Shown here piece by piece: positions 5,488 to 6,267 of a stretch of 6,267 nt of DNA. The first letter of the stretch is position 1. Every line of letters begins with the position of its first letter. The position numbers and the translations under genes are program-made. The stretch spans positions 1 through 6,267 of the forward strand of contig JAGLBQ010000358.1 in the NCBI GenBank assembly GCA_023146675.1, written 5' to 3'. The notes beneath the pieces are model-generated. The model saw only the letters and a program-made list of their open reading frames with translations. It ran no database searches and had not been told where the DNA came from. The DNA is from Cocleimonas sp. (GTDB lineage Bacteria > Pseudomonadota > Gammaproteobacteria > Thiotrichales > Thiotrichaceae).

Positions 5488-5598
5488 ACACAAGCTCTAG
5501 GCGTATTAGTTAGCGCTAAACATAAGCAGGATATTGGTATGCGTTTTTTATCAGAGCTTGAGAATGGAAAACCAACGGTGCAAATGGATAAGGTCTTG
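5488..5598 (+). pseudogene. HipB-like HTH antitoxin fragment with internal deletion
   Basis: Translation from 5488 gives TQALGVLVSAKHKQ joined directly to DIGMRFLSELENGKPTVQMDKVL. Both halves match HipB/Y4mF-type XRE antitoxins: the N-terminal helix (LGxLIRxxRKQ) and the DNA-recognition helix with its follow-on (GVGxRFLSELExGKPTVQLDKVL). The intervening 10-15 residues, which form the first HTH helix (GLTQxxLAxLA), are missing without loss of frame. There is no start codon with a ribosome site; the repeat element ends 15 bp upstream. After 5598 the match to the family fades into the neighbouring minus-strand gene. The protein cannot form a complete HTH, so this is a relic of a HipBA-type toxin-antitoxin locus; no hipA is visible. 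Confidence 0.7.
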
Positions 5599-5615
5599 TT
5601 ACGTTGCCTGCTGGC

Positions 5616-5987
5616 TTATTTCTCTTTATCCTTTTTAGTTAGCAAATCTATCGTTTCATCAGCTGATTTTTTAGATAAATCCATAACCTTTCCATTTTTG
5701 CCAATTTTAAAATACACTGCTTTACCCGACTTTTTAATCGCTTCCAATAATTTTTTAACCCTCTCCATGCGTTTTAGGCGGTCTGCAAATTGTAGTGAAC
5801 TTTCTAAAACAGTAATAAGAATAATACCTTGCCAAATAATATCGACAAAATCACCCTTTTGAATATCATTGTTAATAGGCTCTTTAGTAAAAGTAACTTT
5901 TTGCTTGAATTCTTCTGCAATAAACTGGGTAATAGCAGCCTCTAGTTCAGGCTGTTGATCAGGGATACGAAACTGTATTTCAGACAT
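5616..5987 (-). CDS. Small uncharacterised protein, possibly EACC1-like
   Basis: The 123-residue ORF has a strong ribosome site (AAGGAAG, complement of 5996-6002, 8 nt before the ATG), which supports real expression. I do not recognise it with certainty. It has a short strand-forming N-terminus (EIQFRIP) and helix (PELEAAITQFIAEEF), then a mildly hydrophobic segment (FVDIIWQGIILITVLESS, about residues 47-64), a basic helix (ADRLKRMERVKKLLEAIKKSG), and a terminal strand-turn-strand-helix (AVYFKIGKNGKVMDLSKKSADETIDLL). The order helix, hydrophobic segment, basic helix, beta hairpin with an N-G turn, then a short helix recalls the 'effector-associated constant component' EACC1 proteins of bacterial conflict systems; this is a resemblance of layout only. 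It is co-oriented with the nuclease fragment upstream (92-bp gap) and lies next to a toxin-antitoxin relic, consistent with a mobile or defence-related zone. Confidence 0.6.
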   Translation of the reverse strand: MSEIQFRIPDQQPELEAAITQFIAEEFKQKVTFTKEPINNDIQKGDFVDIIWQGIILITVLESSLQFADRLKRMERVKKLLEAIKKSGKAVYFKIGKNGKVMDLSKKSADETIDLLTKKDKEK

Positions 5988-6051
5988 AATTGAGACTTCC
6001 TTTGTAAGTTTTAGGTTTGATAAATCGTATGAATTATGTAAAGACTATGGG

Positions 6052-6079
6052 GATAAAAAAAACAAATTTCATCAGAAGT
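6052..6079 (-). terminator. Possible weak terminator after the Rpn-family gene
   Basis: Just after the stop on the minus strand, an imperfect stem (AAAC-TTC ... GAA-GTTT with a bulge) is followed by, and partly merges with, a run of eight T (complement of 6055-6062). The stem is short and AT-rich, so termination would be weak. Confidence 0.2.
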
Positions 6080-6267
6080 TTAAGATTTATCCCGTAACTG
6101 AGTTACATGTTTAATACTTAACCCTGTTGTTTCAGCCACCATCTCAATGGATAACTCTAATGCTAGTAAATTAATGGCTATTTTTTCGTTAGCTTTTATT
6201 TCACCTTCTTTTCTCCCTTTCTCTAATCCTTCTTCTAGCCCTTTTTCCATACCCTTTTCCATACCCT
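6080..6267 (-). CDS. Rpn-family (PD-(D/E)XK) nuclease/putative transposase, C-terminal end
   Basis: The frame is open to the right edge of the window, so this is the last 62 or so residues of a longer protein; the ATG at 6262 is just one of the repeat methionines. It begins with a charged repeat of the form EKGMEKGLEEGLEKGRKEG and then ANEKIAINLLALELSIEMVAETTGLSIKHVTQLRDKS. A Glu/Lys/Gly repeat followed by a short helix-turn-helix-like tail (SIEMVAETTGLSIKHVTQL) is the characteristic C-terminus of the Rpn/PDDEXK_2 family ('recombination-promoting nuclease / putative transposase'), which nicks DNA and is abundant in repeat-rich genomes. The nuclease domain lies outside the window, so activity cannot be judged. 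Confidence 0.8.
   Translation of the reverse strand, partial: GMEKGMEKGLEEGLEKGRKEGEIKANEKIAINLLALELSIEMVAETTGLSIKHVTQLRDKS

Noticed and set aside
5461..5862. One 133-residue plus-strand protein starting at TTG 5461
   Set aside because: It begins inside the repeat element, contains the deleted antitoxin fragment, and then runs antisense through the small minus-strand gene that has the good ribosome site. Only the fragment is meaningful.

Overview
This is a low-GC (roughly 40% by eye) bacterial window, most likely from a gammaproteobacterium. The evidence is the gene content (RNB-family ribonuclease, SCO lipoprotein, PepSY-type iron-locus protein, Rpn-type nuclease), Fur-like AT-rich operators, and palindromic intergenic repeats (CCCGTAT/ATACGGG and CGTTCCCAAAT/ATTTGGGAACG types) of the kind I associate with sulfur-oxidising Thiotrichales (Beggiatoa-like) and methanotrophic Methylococcales. 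The taxon is an inference from style, not from a marker gene.

Layout. Positions 1-300 (+) are the 3' end of an RNB-domain exoribonuclease gene. Positions 301-531 are non-coding and hold a strong hairpin (327-351) and a bipartite REP/MITE-like palindrome (388-467). Two genes on the minus strand follow: a nitroreductase-family flavoprotein (2413-1679) and a GCS2-type glutamate-cysteine ligase-like enzyme (1629-532, start re-assigned from 1767). A divergent AT-rich control region (2414-2605) has Fur-box-like operators facing both ways. On the plus side come a short PepSY-TM-like ORF (2606-2815) and an out-of-frame C-terminal membrane helix (2816-2916), together probably the remnant of a PepSY protein. 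A third Fur-like box (2912-2930) precedes a TTG-started, membrane-anchored, four-lobed CbiX/SirB-like protein (3006-4748). An SCO1/SenC copper-chaperone lipoprotein (4749-5321) abuts it directly.

The right flank is a decay and mobile zone. It has a 112-bp multi-hairpin repeat element (5361-5472), an internally deleted HipB-like antitoxin fragment (about 5488-5598), a small unrecognised protein on the minus strand (5987-5616) with faint resemblance to EACC1-type conflict-system proteins, and the C-terminal end of an Rpn-family nuclease/transposase (6267-6080, cut by the window edge).

Reading of the centre. Fur-like sites on both divergent promoters, and again before the chelatase-like gene, suggest an iron-responsive locus. 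It would combine a cytoplasmic amide-bond-forming ligase plus flavoenzyme with a periplasmic chelatase-like protein plus a copper/thiol protein. Each family is recognisable, but the combination matches no named system I know. A role in making or processing a metal-binding small molecule or tetrapyrrole, or in thiol/redox defence under iron limitation, is inference.
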